Positions 1 through 8,926 of a stretch of DNA of 64,000 nucleotides are shown piece after piece; position 1 is the first letter of the stretch, and each line of letters begins with the position of its first letter. The stretch lies in contig OY978526.1 of the NCBI GenBank assembly GCA_963854835.1, positions 58,844,149 to 58,908,148 of the forward strand, read 5' to 3'. A program made the translations under genes and the position numbers. The notes below the pieces were generated by a model. The model ran no database searches. It was not told where the DNA came from and worked only from the letters and a program-made list of their open reading frames with translations. Source of the DNA: Megamerina dolium (lineage: Eukaryota > Arthropoda > Insecta > Diptera > Megamerinidae).

Positions 1-288
1 CGTCTTAAATTTGGACAGTATTAGAAGGGACCTACTTATTTTAGCAGGTTCCGAACGGCAGAACACTTGTGACATCACTTTTTCTGAGCTTTGTCACAGA
101 GTTCTTTAAGAAGCTTTTTCATGGCAAGTTGTTACTGTCGGAAGAATTGCCAATTGCTTGCCGACAGGTGGATACCATTCGAAAGAAAAATCTTATCGAT
201 ATTAAATTTGTTATACATCAGCCGGGGATTAAACCACGACCTACAGATCAGAAGGCGAACACACTAACCACTGAGCTACGGCACCCAC
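1..288 (-). repeat. tRNA-derived SINE, copy 1 (cut by window start)
   Basis: This is the same unit as the copies at 4101-4460 and 30231-30591. The tRNA-like head lies at the right end: read on the minus strand it begins near 288 with GGGTGCCGTAGCTCAGTGG (RNA polymerase III A box) and then the B-box GGTTTAATCC-type sequence near 228-238. The body runs leftward to the window edge, where the tail is missing because the window starts inside it. The sequence is very close to copies 2 and 4, so it belongs to the younger subfamily. Short open frames here are not genes. Confidence 0.85.
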
Positions 289-1615
289 CCATATAAATAC
301 TGATACTTATAGGTACAAGTTTAGTTGAGTTTTTGTTTTGTTACTTCAAATGCCCGTGAACAAAAGTATAATAATAATAATGTGAATAGTTTAATACAGT
401 AACTACTCAATAAATGAGCGGATAAAATGCAAATGTTTTTCTTTAAATAGAATCTACCATGGAACAAAGGATGTTTCAGCACTAAAAATTTACCAATGCT
501 ATTTCGAATTCGAGTTTTAAATGTGGGAAGAAATTTATATTTATTTCTGGCAAGTGTCTTCGAAGCTGCTAGAAAAAAAACGAAGCTAGTACTATATTTA
601 CTGTATCAATTATTTTTTATCTTTTCAAATAGTAAATGAGAACCAGAGCGAGAGAGTTACAGTAATATATATTTAACAATACACCTGTATGGCCAAATAT
701 TAAATTTAAAAACGAATATACATTATATACATAAAAATGTATAGGGACTTTACATGAAATGTTTATATTTATGTGGGATTTTTGTTTATTTATAAAATTA
801 TACAATACGCAATTTTAATTTCAGCAATAACACCGTCTGATTAGCAAAATAGCTGCTGTCTTTATTATAGTTATTTTATCTTTTGGTGCTTTTTTCAGTT
901 TAAACAGCGTCAGAATCAATTTTTATGAATCACACAATCAACTGATCCAAAACTCGTATACTTAGGTACGTATTTAGATTAGATATGTTCAGATTTTCAA
1001 AATATGACTTTTTGAGTGGAACAAATGTTTATCTGAGTACGATTTCGAAAAAATTGACTTTTCTTATCACGTTTTTTTCGGTGATATGCCGCTATACGTC
1101 GAAGATCAACTTTGAGTGTTGATCAGATTTTTTTGTTGGCTCTTCTAGAAAGACATGAATAAGAAATGTCAGAAAAATGTTGGTTATAAAATTCACAAAT
1201 ACTATTTGGATATGTCTAATGTACATATTTAAAATAAATTTTTATAATTAATTCAATATTAATGTGTATATGCATATGAATTCGGCATATGAATCTGTGT
1301 GTTGGTTTCCCAGTAGGAAAATTGGTGATACATTACGAATCAGCTCACGAATTCTTTTATGAAACGGGATGGATCTCTGTATTAACTGAGATTAAAAGAG
1401 TATTAAGAGAGATTTATCATTAAATTATTTAAATTGAATAAACTCTAAAGATAAGAGTCTTTCAGAAAAAATACCGTTAATTCTGAGCAGCAATCGAAGA
1501 ATATAACAGAAGGCAAATAGGCACTAACTTAAAAACAATAACAGTTACAGGTATACATATGTGCTTATGTACTAGCGCACAATAAATGATGTAAACTTCC
1601 TCCTCCCTTCCTTAC
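289..1615. other. AT-rich DNA without recognisable gene
   Basis: I see no coding region, RNA gene or recognisable transposon here. The strand-specific composition is AT-rich and featureless. If the exon at 1616-1958 is real, this stretch would be its downstream intron on the minus strand. Confidence 0.4.
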
Positions 1616-1958
1616 CATTAATGATGTCTTCGTCATATTCCACGGGCGAAACCAAATTAGTCGATGTATGCTCATGTTCACCCCATCCATTTGATGATAT
1701 TGACGCTGATGATGATGATGGCGGTGGTGGTGATGCTGATGATGCTGATAATGACGATGGTGATGAGGATGATGATGGTGCCGCTGAAGATGTATCGTTT
1801 AATTTCGTCTGTTTATGCACTGAGAATGACTCAACCTCGTGAATTTTGTACGAGACAAGAATAATTAACAGCAATACGAAAATCCATATTTTATAAAATT
1901 TAAATTTACACATTATAACAAATTTTGCACACTCAAGCATTATATATTAATAAAATTG
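1616..1958 (-). CDS. candidate host exon: signal-anchored or secreted Ser-rich protein
   Basis: I do not recognise the protein. An ATG at 1940 opens a frame whose residues about 15-31 form a strong hydrophobic segment (KIWIFVLLLIILVSYKI), suiting a signal peptide or signal anchor. A Ser/Ala/Pro low-complexity stretch (about residues 50-85) and an acidic patch ending DEDIING follow. The right edge carries a very good 3' splice site on the minus strand: a pyrimidine tract (tctctgtttttttcttctag) ending at 1959. The left edge carries a consensus donor, ATG|GTAAGG, with GT at 1615-1614. Beyond the donor the frame stops after 14 codons. A TATAAAT lies at about 1977-1983, so an alternative reading is a first exon with its own promoter. 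No neighbouring exon can be identified. The plus-strand frame opposite is a shadow of the Ser codons. Confidence 0.4.
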
Positions 1959-1976
1959 CTAGAAGAAAAAAACAGA

Positions 1977-1983
1977 GATTTAT
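1977..1983 (-). promoter_or_regulatory. possible TATA box upstream of the 1940 ATG
   Basis: On the minus strand the sequence GGAGTATAAATCTC lies about 40 bases before the ATG at 1940. It would place a start site close to that ATG. It competes with the reading of the adjacent pyrimidine-rich tract as a splice acceptor; both cannot be used in the same transcript. AT-rich DNA gives such matches often. Confidence 0.2.
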
Positions 1984-2537
1984 ACTCCACTTGCTAATAG
2001 CAACTTCAATTTTATATTGACTGCACATTCTATCGATTAACTGGAAGACTAACGGGTTTATCGTGCTGCATACAAGCACGAATACAAAAATGTATAAGAC
2101 AATGGGCCGTGTGAATTAAAAGGTAGTTCAAGTTAGTATTAGCAAATTTGAAGTTTAAACTATGATAGTTTTGAGGTGAATAACAATTTTAGTTAAACCT
2201 AGTGCTTTTTGCAGTCTAGCATAAACTGTTTTTCCAGTGTTTGCTGAAAATAAGTGTGAATAAAAACTAATCATTTAGTGCCTGTTTTTAAGTGCGAATT
2301 TAACTCTATTTGTCGTTTAACCTAAGTTTAATCTCTATTTGCAGTTTTTCAGTCAAACTAAGTTTAAAAGCTCAATCTGGCTGGGTTCAACTAATTAATC
2401 TATCGGTTGTTCAACTATCTATTTTTGCACTCCAGTACATCTTTTCTTGCTGTGGTTTAAAAATGTTAACTCCGTTCACGTAAACATAGTTTATACGTAG
2501 TTTAAACTTGTACTAAAAAACTGCCCCTTAATCAACA

Positions 2538-2620
2538 AAATACAAACAATTTGATGATTTGGCGGGTCTTCCTCTTGATTTTGGTGTCCACTGAACAAGC
2601 ACAAAATGACAAAATCATTT
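2538..2620 (-). repeat. diverged copy of a three-copy short repeat
   Basis: The core caatttgatg....ggtcttcctcttgattttggtg and the following acaaaatgacaaaat match segments at 6541-6614 and 12315-12392. On the minus strand one frame reads QWTPKSRGRPAKSSN, which has an AT-hook-like RGRP. The equivalent frame in the other copies (QQAPKSRRRDFHTSN) is less convincing, so I cannot say whether this was ever coding. Family unknown. Confidence 0.5.
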
Positions 2621-2750
2621 AAAATTTTTTTAATTTCATCGCATGCTTGCTGAGAACCTGTGTAGAATATCCTACTGGAAAGTAAAAAAAAAATAATAAA
2701 TTTCTTCGTATAGAGCCTATTTTTGTGAATATAAAAAACCAACTTTTTTT

Positions 2751-2925
2751 GTAGCTAACGCCCATATAAGGCATGGCTCAAGGTCAAAGTTCAAACTTGC
2801 GATCAAAATTGCTCGATAAATAAATTTACAATATGGGTATCAAAAGAATGGTCCTTTTGATTATAAACTGCTTTGAATATTTTAAAAGTTGTGATAAAAA
2901 TAAAAAATTTGAAATTTGAAAATAA
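2751..2925. repeat. dispersed repeat shared with 16376-16560
   Basis: The two segments share gctaacgcccatataa at the start and aatatgggtatcaaaagaa in the middle, with similar AT-rich sequence between and after (ttgtgat...aaaataaaaaattt). Family not recognised; no coding potential seen. Confidence 0.5.
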
Positions 2926-3159
2926 TCAGCATTGACCTATAAAAAATTTAGAACCATATTCAAGGCCGTACAATTACCTTTACAACGGTATATAAATCAT
3001 ATTTTTAGAAAATGCGTAAATAATTTTAATATTTTTTTTAAATTAATACTTCATTTAATTTGTTCAATATGGATGGTTTTCAATAGAATTACATGTATGT
3101 CTTCAAACGTAGTTTTGCGACCATCAGTATTTTCGCATAGAAGTCTTTCTTAATAGCCG

Positions 3160-4100
3160 CCCTGTATGTGCGGAAAATTACATCAGTATTTTCACTGATG
3201 GTTCATTAATGGATGGCAGGGTGGGTGATGTAATATTATCTAAAGAGTTCGGAGTGGCATGCACGTATCGGTTTATAAGCAGAACTGCTTGGCTTAATGC
3301 ATCTGGTAGACCATCTATTGGATGGAAAGGTGCAAGGTAGGAAAATCTTGCTAGCACTCTATAACCAGGCAGTTATCAGGCGATTGCAACAAACTACGAT
3401 ATCTTCAAAGTTCATGTTAGAATGTGTTCATAAACTTAGCGGATGTGCTCGCAGTAATCCGATTGCTCATATGTGGGTAAAGGGACACATTGGTCTGCAC
3501 AATGAAGCTGCAGACGCCTTGGCTAAACAAGAATCTAAAGCTAAATTGTATGGACCGGAGCCAGTAGTTCCGTTTAGTAACGGTAACGTGAAGGTAAAGG
3601 TCGAAGATTGGATAAGAAAACTCAATCTCTGGAGATGGGGGAGGTTTTCCACTTAAAGACAGCCAAATACCTCGTTGAGGCTACAAAGGACAATGAATCG
3701 GTGAGGGCTCTAAGTCTGTGACGGCTGACTCTGAGCTGGTTGACTGCACTAATAACTGAGCATGGCAATTTCAAGTACCACCTCGGCAAGATAGATCTTG
3801 TGGAGGGGGAGGATGCGCACATTTGCAGATTATGCCTGGAAGAGGCAGAGGCAGCGGCGCACATAGTGTACCAGTGTCCTCCATTGGAAAGCAGGAGGAT
3901 GTCCACACTGGGTCGACAATTTATTGACGAACTCGAAATGTGGAACATTCCTCACAAAGATATGCTTGAAATAACTCGTGATGTTATTATGAGGACGGAA
4001 GTAGAAGAATTCTGCAACCAAACAAGAGCATAACACACGATTTGAGGGACGAAAAGGGACCCAGATAATAGTGGTTTGTTTTGGCTAATCCCTAAAATAT
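3160..4100 (+). pseudogene. 3' end of a non-LTR retrotransposon: RNase H plus C-terminal Cys/His knuckle
   Basis: The frame beginning near 3180 reads ISIFTDGSLMDG, the first catalytic Asp region of a LINE-type RNase H. In a second frame (about 3360-3600) come the Asp-Ser-like block with AVIRRLQQTT and then HMWVKGHIGLHNEAADALAKQ, the C-terminal RNase H block (VxGHxGxxxNExAD). From 3740 a third stretch carries ICRLCLEEAEAAAHIVYQCP, the CxxC..H..C knuckle that ends many RNase H-bearing LINEs of the I/R1/LOA group. At least two frameshifts and a stop (3654) break the chain. The end is AT-rich (ataaataaaataaat) and is interrupted at about 4100 by SINE copy 2. The endonuclease and reverse transcriptase are absent upstream, so the copy is 5'-truncated, as is usual for LINEs. 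Confidence 0.75.
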
Positions 4101-4460
4101 AAATAAAATAAATATGTGGCACTTAAAGCCCCAAAGGGCTCATTGGCCGAGCTTCTCTTCCATTACTGTTGTGCGTCTTTAATTTTGGTCAGTATTAGAA
4201 GGGACCTACTTATTTTAGCCGGTTCCGAACGGCAGAACACTTGTGACATCACTTTTTCTGAGCTTTGTCACAGAGTTCTTTTAGAAGCTTTTTCATGGCA
4301 AGTTGTTACTGTCGGAAGAATTGCCAATTGATTGCCGACAGGTGGATACCATTCGAAAGAAAAATCTTATCGATATTAAATTTGTTATGCATCAGCCGGG
4401 GATTGAACCACGACCTACAGATCAGAAGGCGAACACACTAACCACTGAGCTACGGCACCC
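4101..4460 (-). repeat. tRNA-derived SINE, copy 2, with target-site duplication
   Basis: This is a full-length unit in minus orientation. The tRNA-like head is at the right (gctacggcaccc ending near 4460) and the tail (aaataaatatgtggcactt in plus sense) at the left. The direct repeat ATCCCTAAAATAT flanks it at 4088-4100 and 4461-4473, a 13-bp target-site duplication that defines the ends. It landed in the AT-rich 3' tail of the LINE fragment to its left and is followed immediately by a Tc1 transposon. Such elements are transcribed by RNA polymerase III and move with a LINE's enzymes. Confidence 0.92.
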
Positions 4461-4480
4461 ATCCCTAAAATATATATATA

Positions 4481-4676
4481 CAGTGAGCGACAAAAGTTTA
4501 CGTACGGCGACCATTTCTGCTATCTGAATGTCCAAAAGCATAATGAAAAGAAGTAATGATGCAATTTTGTTGTTTTGCTATGTTTATTACATAGCAAAAA
4601 TTATCTTATTTCATTAAAAACTTAACAAGTTATTAACATAAAACGAAAAAAATTCAATGACAAAAGTCTACGTACG
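4481..4676. repeat. left inverted terminal repeat of Tc1 transposon 1
   Basis: The outer and inner copies of the direct repeat (cgacaaaagtttacgtac at 4488 onward; tgacaaaagtctacgtac at 4658 onward) bracket about 150 bp that also match the right terminus. These repeated tips are the expected transposase binding sites. Confidence 0.88.
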
Positions 4677-5751
4677 ATTTGAAAATCAAAAGGAAATACT
4701 TTGATAAGGCACTAAAAGCTAAAATAAGTCGTCGTTTAATATTTAGTTGAGCATCTATAACTGCTTGCAAACGTCGGGGCATTGAAACGACTAAATTTTC
4801 GATTTCAAGGGCCGTTATTTGTTGCCATTCCTGTTGCAGCTTCTCTTTTAGTACTAGGGCACTAGTAATGTGATGTTTCCGTATCTTCCGCTCCAAAAGC
4901 TCCCAAACGTGTTCAATAATATTTAAGTCTGGGCTTTGAGGAGGTGAATACAGTTGTCGTGGAGCGTAGTAAAGCAGCCAGTCCCTCACGAATTGGGCGG
5001 TATGTTTTAGATCGCTATCCTGTTGGAAGATCCAACTCTCACCAAGGCATAGTTTATCAACCGATGCTTTTAAGTTTTGTTTCAAAATAGATTTATATTG
5101 AAAGCGATCCATGTTACCCTCCACAAATACCAAATTTCCAACTCCAGATGCAGCGACAGCGCCCCAAACCATTACACTCCCACCGCCATGCTTCACCGTA
5201 GGAACTAAGTGTTTCGGGTTCATTGCGGTATTTGGTTTTCTCCAAATTTTGGCTCTACCGTCACTTCCAAATAAATTGTATTTTGACTCATCTGTAAATA
5301 ATACTCGTTTCCAGAAATCAATTCCCTTGTCTAAATGCTTTTGCGCGAATTCCAAACGAAGTTTGCGATTTTTTTCACTTATATACGGTTTCCTACGCGG
5401 AGTTCTGCTGTGAAACCCATTATTATTCAAGGCTCTTTGAACTGTTCGTGGATGCACATTTGTATTTGACCTAGTTGCTAGCTCTGCGGCCAACTTAGTG
5501 CCTGCCACTTTCGGATTTTGATCCACTTCTTTCAAAATGAACGATACATCTCTGCGACTCAGCTTCTTTGGGCGACCACTACGCGGTTTATTTTCAAGAC
5601 TATTCGTTTTTTTGTAGTTATTGAATATTGTTGGAACTGTTGATTTTGTTAAATTTAATAAGCTTGATATTTCACCATACGATTTGTTTTCATTTCTATA
5701 CTTTACTACTATTTTTCGCAAATCAATTGATATTTCTTTACGGGAAGCCAT
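4654..5751 (-). CDS. Tc1-family transposase (DD34E), open throughout
   Basis: It cuts and pastes the surrounding element at TA dinucleotides. I chose the ATG giving MASRKEISIDL at 5751, since upstream codons lie in untypical leader sequence; this gives about 365 residues, close to the family's 340-360. An N-terminal helix-turn-helix pair (about residues 1-110, with NKSYGEISSLLNLTKSTV) and a GRPKK AT-hook-like linker precede the catalytic domain. Catalytic residues are visible: D in VLFTDES, D in FQQDSD and E in DLNIIEHVW, with 34 residues between the second and third. Slight departures from the usual NDPKH and DLNPIE (here SDLKH and DLNIIE) may reduce activity. The last residues are encoded by the left inner repeat. 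No stop or frameshift is present. Confidence 0.9.
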   Translation of the reverse strand: MASRKEISIDLRKIVVKYRNENKSYGEISSLLNLTKSTVPTIFNNYKKTNSLENKPRSGRPKKLSRRDVSFILKEVDQNPKVAGTKLAAELATRSNTNVHPRTVQRALNNNGFHSRTPRRKPYISEKNRKLRLEFAQKHLDKGIDFWKRVLFTDESKYNLFGSDGRAKIWRKPNTAMNPKHLVPTVKHGGGSVMVWGAVAASGVGNLVFVEGNMDRFQYKSILKQNLKASVDKLCLGESWIFQQDSDLKHTAQFVRDWLLYYAPRQLYSPPQSPDLNIIEHVWELLERKIRKHHITSALVLKEKLQQEWQQITALEIENLVVSMPRRLQAVIDAQLNIKRRLILAFSALSKYFLLIFKSYVDFCH

Positions 5752-5905
5752 TGTCACAACCACGAACTTCTGGAAACAGCCAAAATACAACTAAATGCAA
5801 TCCAAGTATGTCTATTACCAAGCAAAACAGCAAAATGTAACTAGCGGTACTTTCCCGTTATTGCGCCGCAACACACAACAAAAAAGAAGCGTGGAATGCG
5901 CGCCG

Positions 5906-6103
5906 TATGTAGACTTTTGTCATTGAATTTTTTTCGTTTTATGTTAATAACTTGTTAAGTTTTTAATGAAATAAGATAATTTTTGCTATGTAATCATAAA
6001 AACATATTTAAAACAAAATTGCATCATTACTTCTTTTCATTATGCTTTTGGACATGTCAGATAGCCGAAATGGTCGCCGTATGTAGACTTTTGTCGCTCA
6101 CTG
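5906..6103. repeat. right inverted terminal repeat of Tc1 transposon 1
   Basis: This is the complement of 4481-4676, about 90 percent alike by eye, with the direct repeat gtatgtagacttttgtc at the inner edge and at the outer tip. The transposase start codon lies about 155 bases inside it. Confidence 0.88.
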
Positions 6104-6219
6104 TATATATATACCTCAAAACTAAAGACACAAACTATTATTTGTATCGTCGTATGGTAAGAAGCGCCCCTTACATAAAAATCTAAGTAAACAGACCAAA
6201 TTCATTACATTTGTAATAT

Positions 6220-6478
6220 CAGAGACATATATGCTTAGAGAATTCTCATATTCCAGTATACAAAATTTTAAAAGGAATAACCAGAAATCAGCGGGAGTGG
6301 ATTTTCTGTTGAACGTGTATGAATCGAAATATCAGACGAAATAGAAGTGGACAATCGAACAAATGGTTCGATCATACCGCAAAAAGTAGAAAGCGACATG
6401 GTATGGGAAGAAGACGAAAGCGGACTGCACATAACATACAAAAGTAAAACGTGCGTACAGATTTTGTATTGTTTACAT
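6220..6478 (+). repeat. left arm of a 260-bp inverted repeat pair (partner 12847-13105)
   Basis: From cagagacatatatgctta to tgtattgtttacat this segment is nearly the exact complement of 12847-13105. The two arms bracket gypsy copy A and its flanks. They could be the termini of an older element into which the gypsy jumped, or two separate insertions of one repeat. A partial third copy (about 100 bp) lies at 12171-12272. No coding frame is convincing. Confidence 0.75.
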
Positions 6479-6540
6479 TATGAATTATGATATTCCTATT
6501 TTGTCTTCCATACACAGAACATTCATGTGTGACCAGGAGT

Positions 6541-6614
6541 GTGACAATTTGATGTGTGGAAGTCTCTTCTTCTTGATTTTTGTGCCTGTTGGATGGCATG
6601 AAATGACAAAATAT
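6541..6614. repeat. direct repeat with 12315-12392 and, diverged, 2538-2620
   Basis: The segment caatttgatgtgtggaagtc through atgaaatgacaaaat is nearly identical to 12315-12392. It ends at ATAT (6611-6614), directly beside the left LTR of gypsy A, so the gypsy inserted in or next to this repeat. Confidence 0.65.
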
Positions 6615-6996
6615 TGTTACGTTTTTATTCTGTGAGCGTTTAATTCTATTTGAATTACCTTGTTCGATCACTGGATTCTGTTAAGAATCACTGCAACACT
6701 TATTTTATACAACTATATACAGCAACAATTTATTTAATAATCTCTATTTACAATCAACTCTGCTTACTATCAACTATTTAGAATAACACTTTAATGTACT
6801 AGCAACTTTTGCCTCTGTATAGATGTTTGCGTAGTCATGTTCGGAATTCGATTGATTCTCACTTCTCAACACTGGCTCTATTTATACTCTGTTGGCAACA
6901 CCCCAGAATCTTCCTTTATCGAGATTCTTCTCTTCCTTTCTCGTTGGCTTGTTCTGGCTATCGCTTATTTCTTTTTGTTGACATTCATGTCGATTC
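6615..6996 (-). repeat. 3' LTR of gypsy A
   Basis: It starts with TG at 6615 and corresponds along its length to the two parts of the copy B right LTR (58615-58688 and 59976-60252). In element orientation it contains a TATAAATAG promoter match, AATAAA signals and the terminal ...ACGTAACA. The inner boundary is inferred from where similarity to copy B's LTR ends and reverse transcriptase sequence (tggcttcgacagg) begins; the true LTR is probably about 390 bp. Confidence 0.8.
6878..6886 (-). promoter_or_regulatory. TATA box in gypsy A LTR
   Basis: Minus-strand TATAAATAG, followed by AGCCAGTGTTGAG. The same motif in the same context (TTATAAATAGGGCCAG) is present in the LTR of gypsy B at 60130-60138, so it is conserved between copies and is the likely promoter core. 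Confidence 0.6.
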
Positions 6997-7016
6997 TTTC
7001 TGGCTTCGACAGGATT

Positions 7017-8222
7017 TTACTGTAGTATGCTATTACTTTTTCTTGCCCATCTATGATCTGAGAGAGCACACCACCTATTCCATAGCCACTTGCATCTGTG
7101 TCCAACACAAACTTTTGTCCAGGTACTGGATACGCTAATACTGGTGCTGAACAGAGTCTTTCTTTCAGTTGTTCGAATGCTTTCTGTTGGTTTGTTCTTT
7201 CTTGTTAACTCATGCAGACTGCTGGCGATGTTTGCAAATCCAGGAACAAATCGTCTATAGTACGTGCATAAGCCTAGGAAGCTTCTTAACTCGTGAAGAT
7301 TCGACGGAATAGGCCATTCTTGTGCTGCTGCTACTTTCTCCTCGTCGGTATGTACCAATTCTGTTGTTACTTTATGACCAAGATATTTAACTTCTCGCCT
7401 GAAGAGTGAACACTTTTTCATATTCAGTTTAAGCCCTGTTGATTGTATACGCTCAAATACTTCTTTCAACTTTTCCAGGTGGTCGTTAAAATCTTTTCCC
7501 ATCACGATAATGTCATCGAGGTACACCAAGCAGGTTTTCCAGTGTAGTCCTCTGAGTACACGCTCCATCAAACGTTCGAAAGTAGCTGGCGCATTGCATA
7601 AACCAAATGGCATGACTGTAAATTGCCATAGACCATCGCCAATACTGAAAGCTGTTTTCTCTTTGTCCTCCTTACCAAGTTCCACTTGCCAGTAGCCACT
7701 TTGCAAATCAAGAGTTGAGAACCACTTCGCACCAGATAGTGTGTCCAGAGTGTCATCGATTCTGGGCAGTGGATAGCTGTCTTTTTTCGTAATATCATTC
7801 AGCTTTCTGTAATCAACACAGAATAGAGTACTTCCATCCTTCTTCTTTACCAGCACAACTGGTGAACTCCATAGACTCGCTGATGGTTCAATAACACCTT
7901 GTTTCTGCATATCGGTAATCAGCTTAATGGCTTCGTCTCTTTTGGCCAATGGAACTCGTCGTGGTGTTTGACGAATTGGTCTAGAATCACCGGTGTCAAT
8001 GTGATGCTTCACGATGGTTGTTCGTCCTCCAGTTTTTCCATTTGAAGAAAAGATTGAACTGTACTTCTCCAATAGTTGTAAAGCCTTTCTTTTTGCTGGT
8101 TGGTAAGCACACCTGCCCATTCTTCCATCTGTGCTTTTATTTCCACTCTGACAGTTCTTAATCTTCCACATTTTATCGACGAACCATTTTCGCAGTCTAC
8201 TACGGCAGTAACTTCCTGGCAA
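7017..8222 (-). pseudogene. pol: gypsy A pol: reverse transcriptase
   Basis: The frame carries the Ty3/gypsy reverse transcriptase blocks in order: [46 protein letters not shown], the catalytic VYLDDIIV (about 7515-7535) and KCSLFRREVKYLGH with LRSFLGLCTYYRRFVPGF. After LTRKNKP the frame shifts relative to copy B and then runs out of phase to a stop at 7017. The start of this frame lies before the domain and is not a real start. Upstream it must be joined to the protease frame, from which it differs by an indel near 8050. RNase H and integrase are deleted. Confidence 0.85.
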
Positions 8223-8926
8223 TGACCAATCACCATTCCTTTCTTCACAACTGTAGATGTATTAGTTGGATTTAATATTCACACCGGTACTATTGCATTT
8301 TCTTTAGGTTCTACTAACGTCCTACCAAGTATGATGTTTTTATTTTGTATTTCTTTATCTGCTTCCACTAACCACAACTTGCCTGTCCCATCATCCACAT
8401 TTATCTGTGCCCAAATCACCGCTTCTGATTTTGCTGGAACTTCTTGGCGTTGACATGCCAGTACTCGTTTGATGTTTCCACTCCGCTTGTAACCGATGTT
8501 CAATGGTAATTCGACATTTGCATAGCGCAGTATCCGTTGATTTAAATCTAACGTAAATCCGTTGTCAATCATAAAATCAACACCAATTATTACGTCATCG
8601 ATGATGTCAGCCACAATGAATTCATGTTCCCACGTGTAATTTCCAATAGATACTCGTTTCTTTATCTTACCTAGAATTTGTGCATCCTCACCCATTGCTG
8701 TAAGCAATTTTATTCCCATTAAAGGCTCAAACTTCTTTACCAAATCGCTCTTGATTATAGAATGTGATGCACCAGTGTCCAGGGTTAACATGAATTCCAT
8801 ATTGTCCAATTTTCCATCAATAGTCAAGCTGCTTGGCACACGCTGTAGTTGTGAAATGTGAATGATGGGGCAACCCACTGTTGGAGTCAGTTCACGCCCC
8901 GCTGAACTGACTCGATTTAGTTTAAC
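8009..8926 (-). pseudogene. gypsy A protease and protease-RT linker
   Basis: An aspartic protease is recognisable by FMLTLDTGASHSIIK (active-site Asp) and the later DDVIIGVDFMIDNG. The frame is open upstream, without a start codon of its own, through the end of gag; it is -1 relative to gag and therefore probably made by ribosomal frameshifting at 8920-8926. A TGA stops it at 8279-8281; the frame then continues with LNPTNTSTVVKKGMVIGH to about 8009. Copy B has TGA at the equivalent codon (57747-57749). Confidence 0.8.
8884..8926 (-). promoter_or_regulatory. putative -1 ribosomal frameshift signal at the gag/protease junction
   Basis: On the minus strand the heptamer GTTAAAC (8926-8920; gag codons TTA AAC) is followed by the gag stop TAA (8919-8917) and, after a 6-nt spacer in all, by a perfect 11-bp hairpin: arm GAGTCAGTTCA (8913-8903), loop GCGGGGCG (8902-8895), arm TGAACTGACTC (8894-8884). 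A -1 slip here enters the protease frame, which has no start of its own. The heptamer is one known to work in arteriviruses. Copy B lacks this region, so conservation cannot be tested inside the window. Confidence 0.7.

Larger units (their letters stand above)
4481..6103 (-). mobile_element. Tc1-type DNA transposon 1, long IR/DR termini, apparently intact
   Basis: The ends are CAGTGAGCGACAAAAG at 4481 and its complement ending at 6103, each flanked by the target dinucleotide TA (4479-4480 and 6104-6105). The inverted repeats are about 195 bp long and each carries the direct repeat ACAAAAGTCTACGTAC-type motif twice, at the outer tip and at the inner edge (4657-4676; 5906-5923). This IR/DR arrangement is known from Sleeping Beauty and Minos-like elements. 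Length (1623 bp) and the single uninterrupted transposase frame suit a complete element. It is inserted in a (TA)n run beside SINE copy 2. Confidence 0.93.

Noticed and set aside
1621..1842. Acidic Asp/Gly-rich plus-strand frame
   Set aside because: Antisense shadow of Ser/Ala/Pro codons in the minus-strand exon candidate.
6372..6671. Protein-coding gene on the minus strand
   Set aside because: The frame crosses a repeat arm, a second repeat and the LTR edge; it is a chance concatenation.
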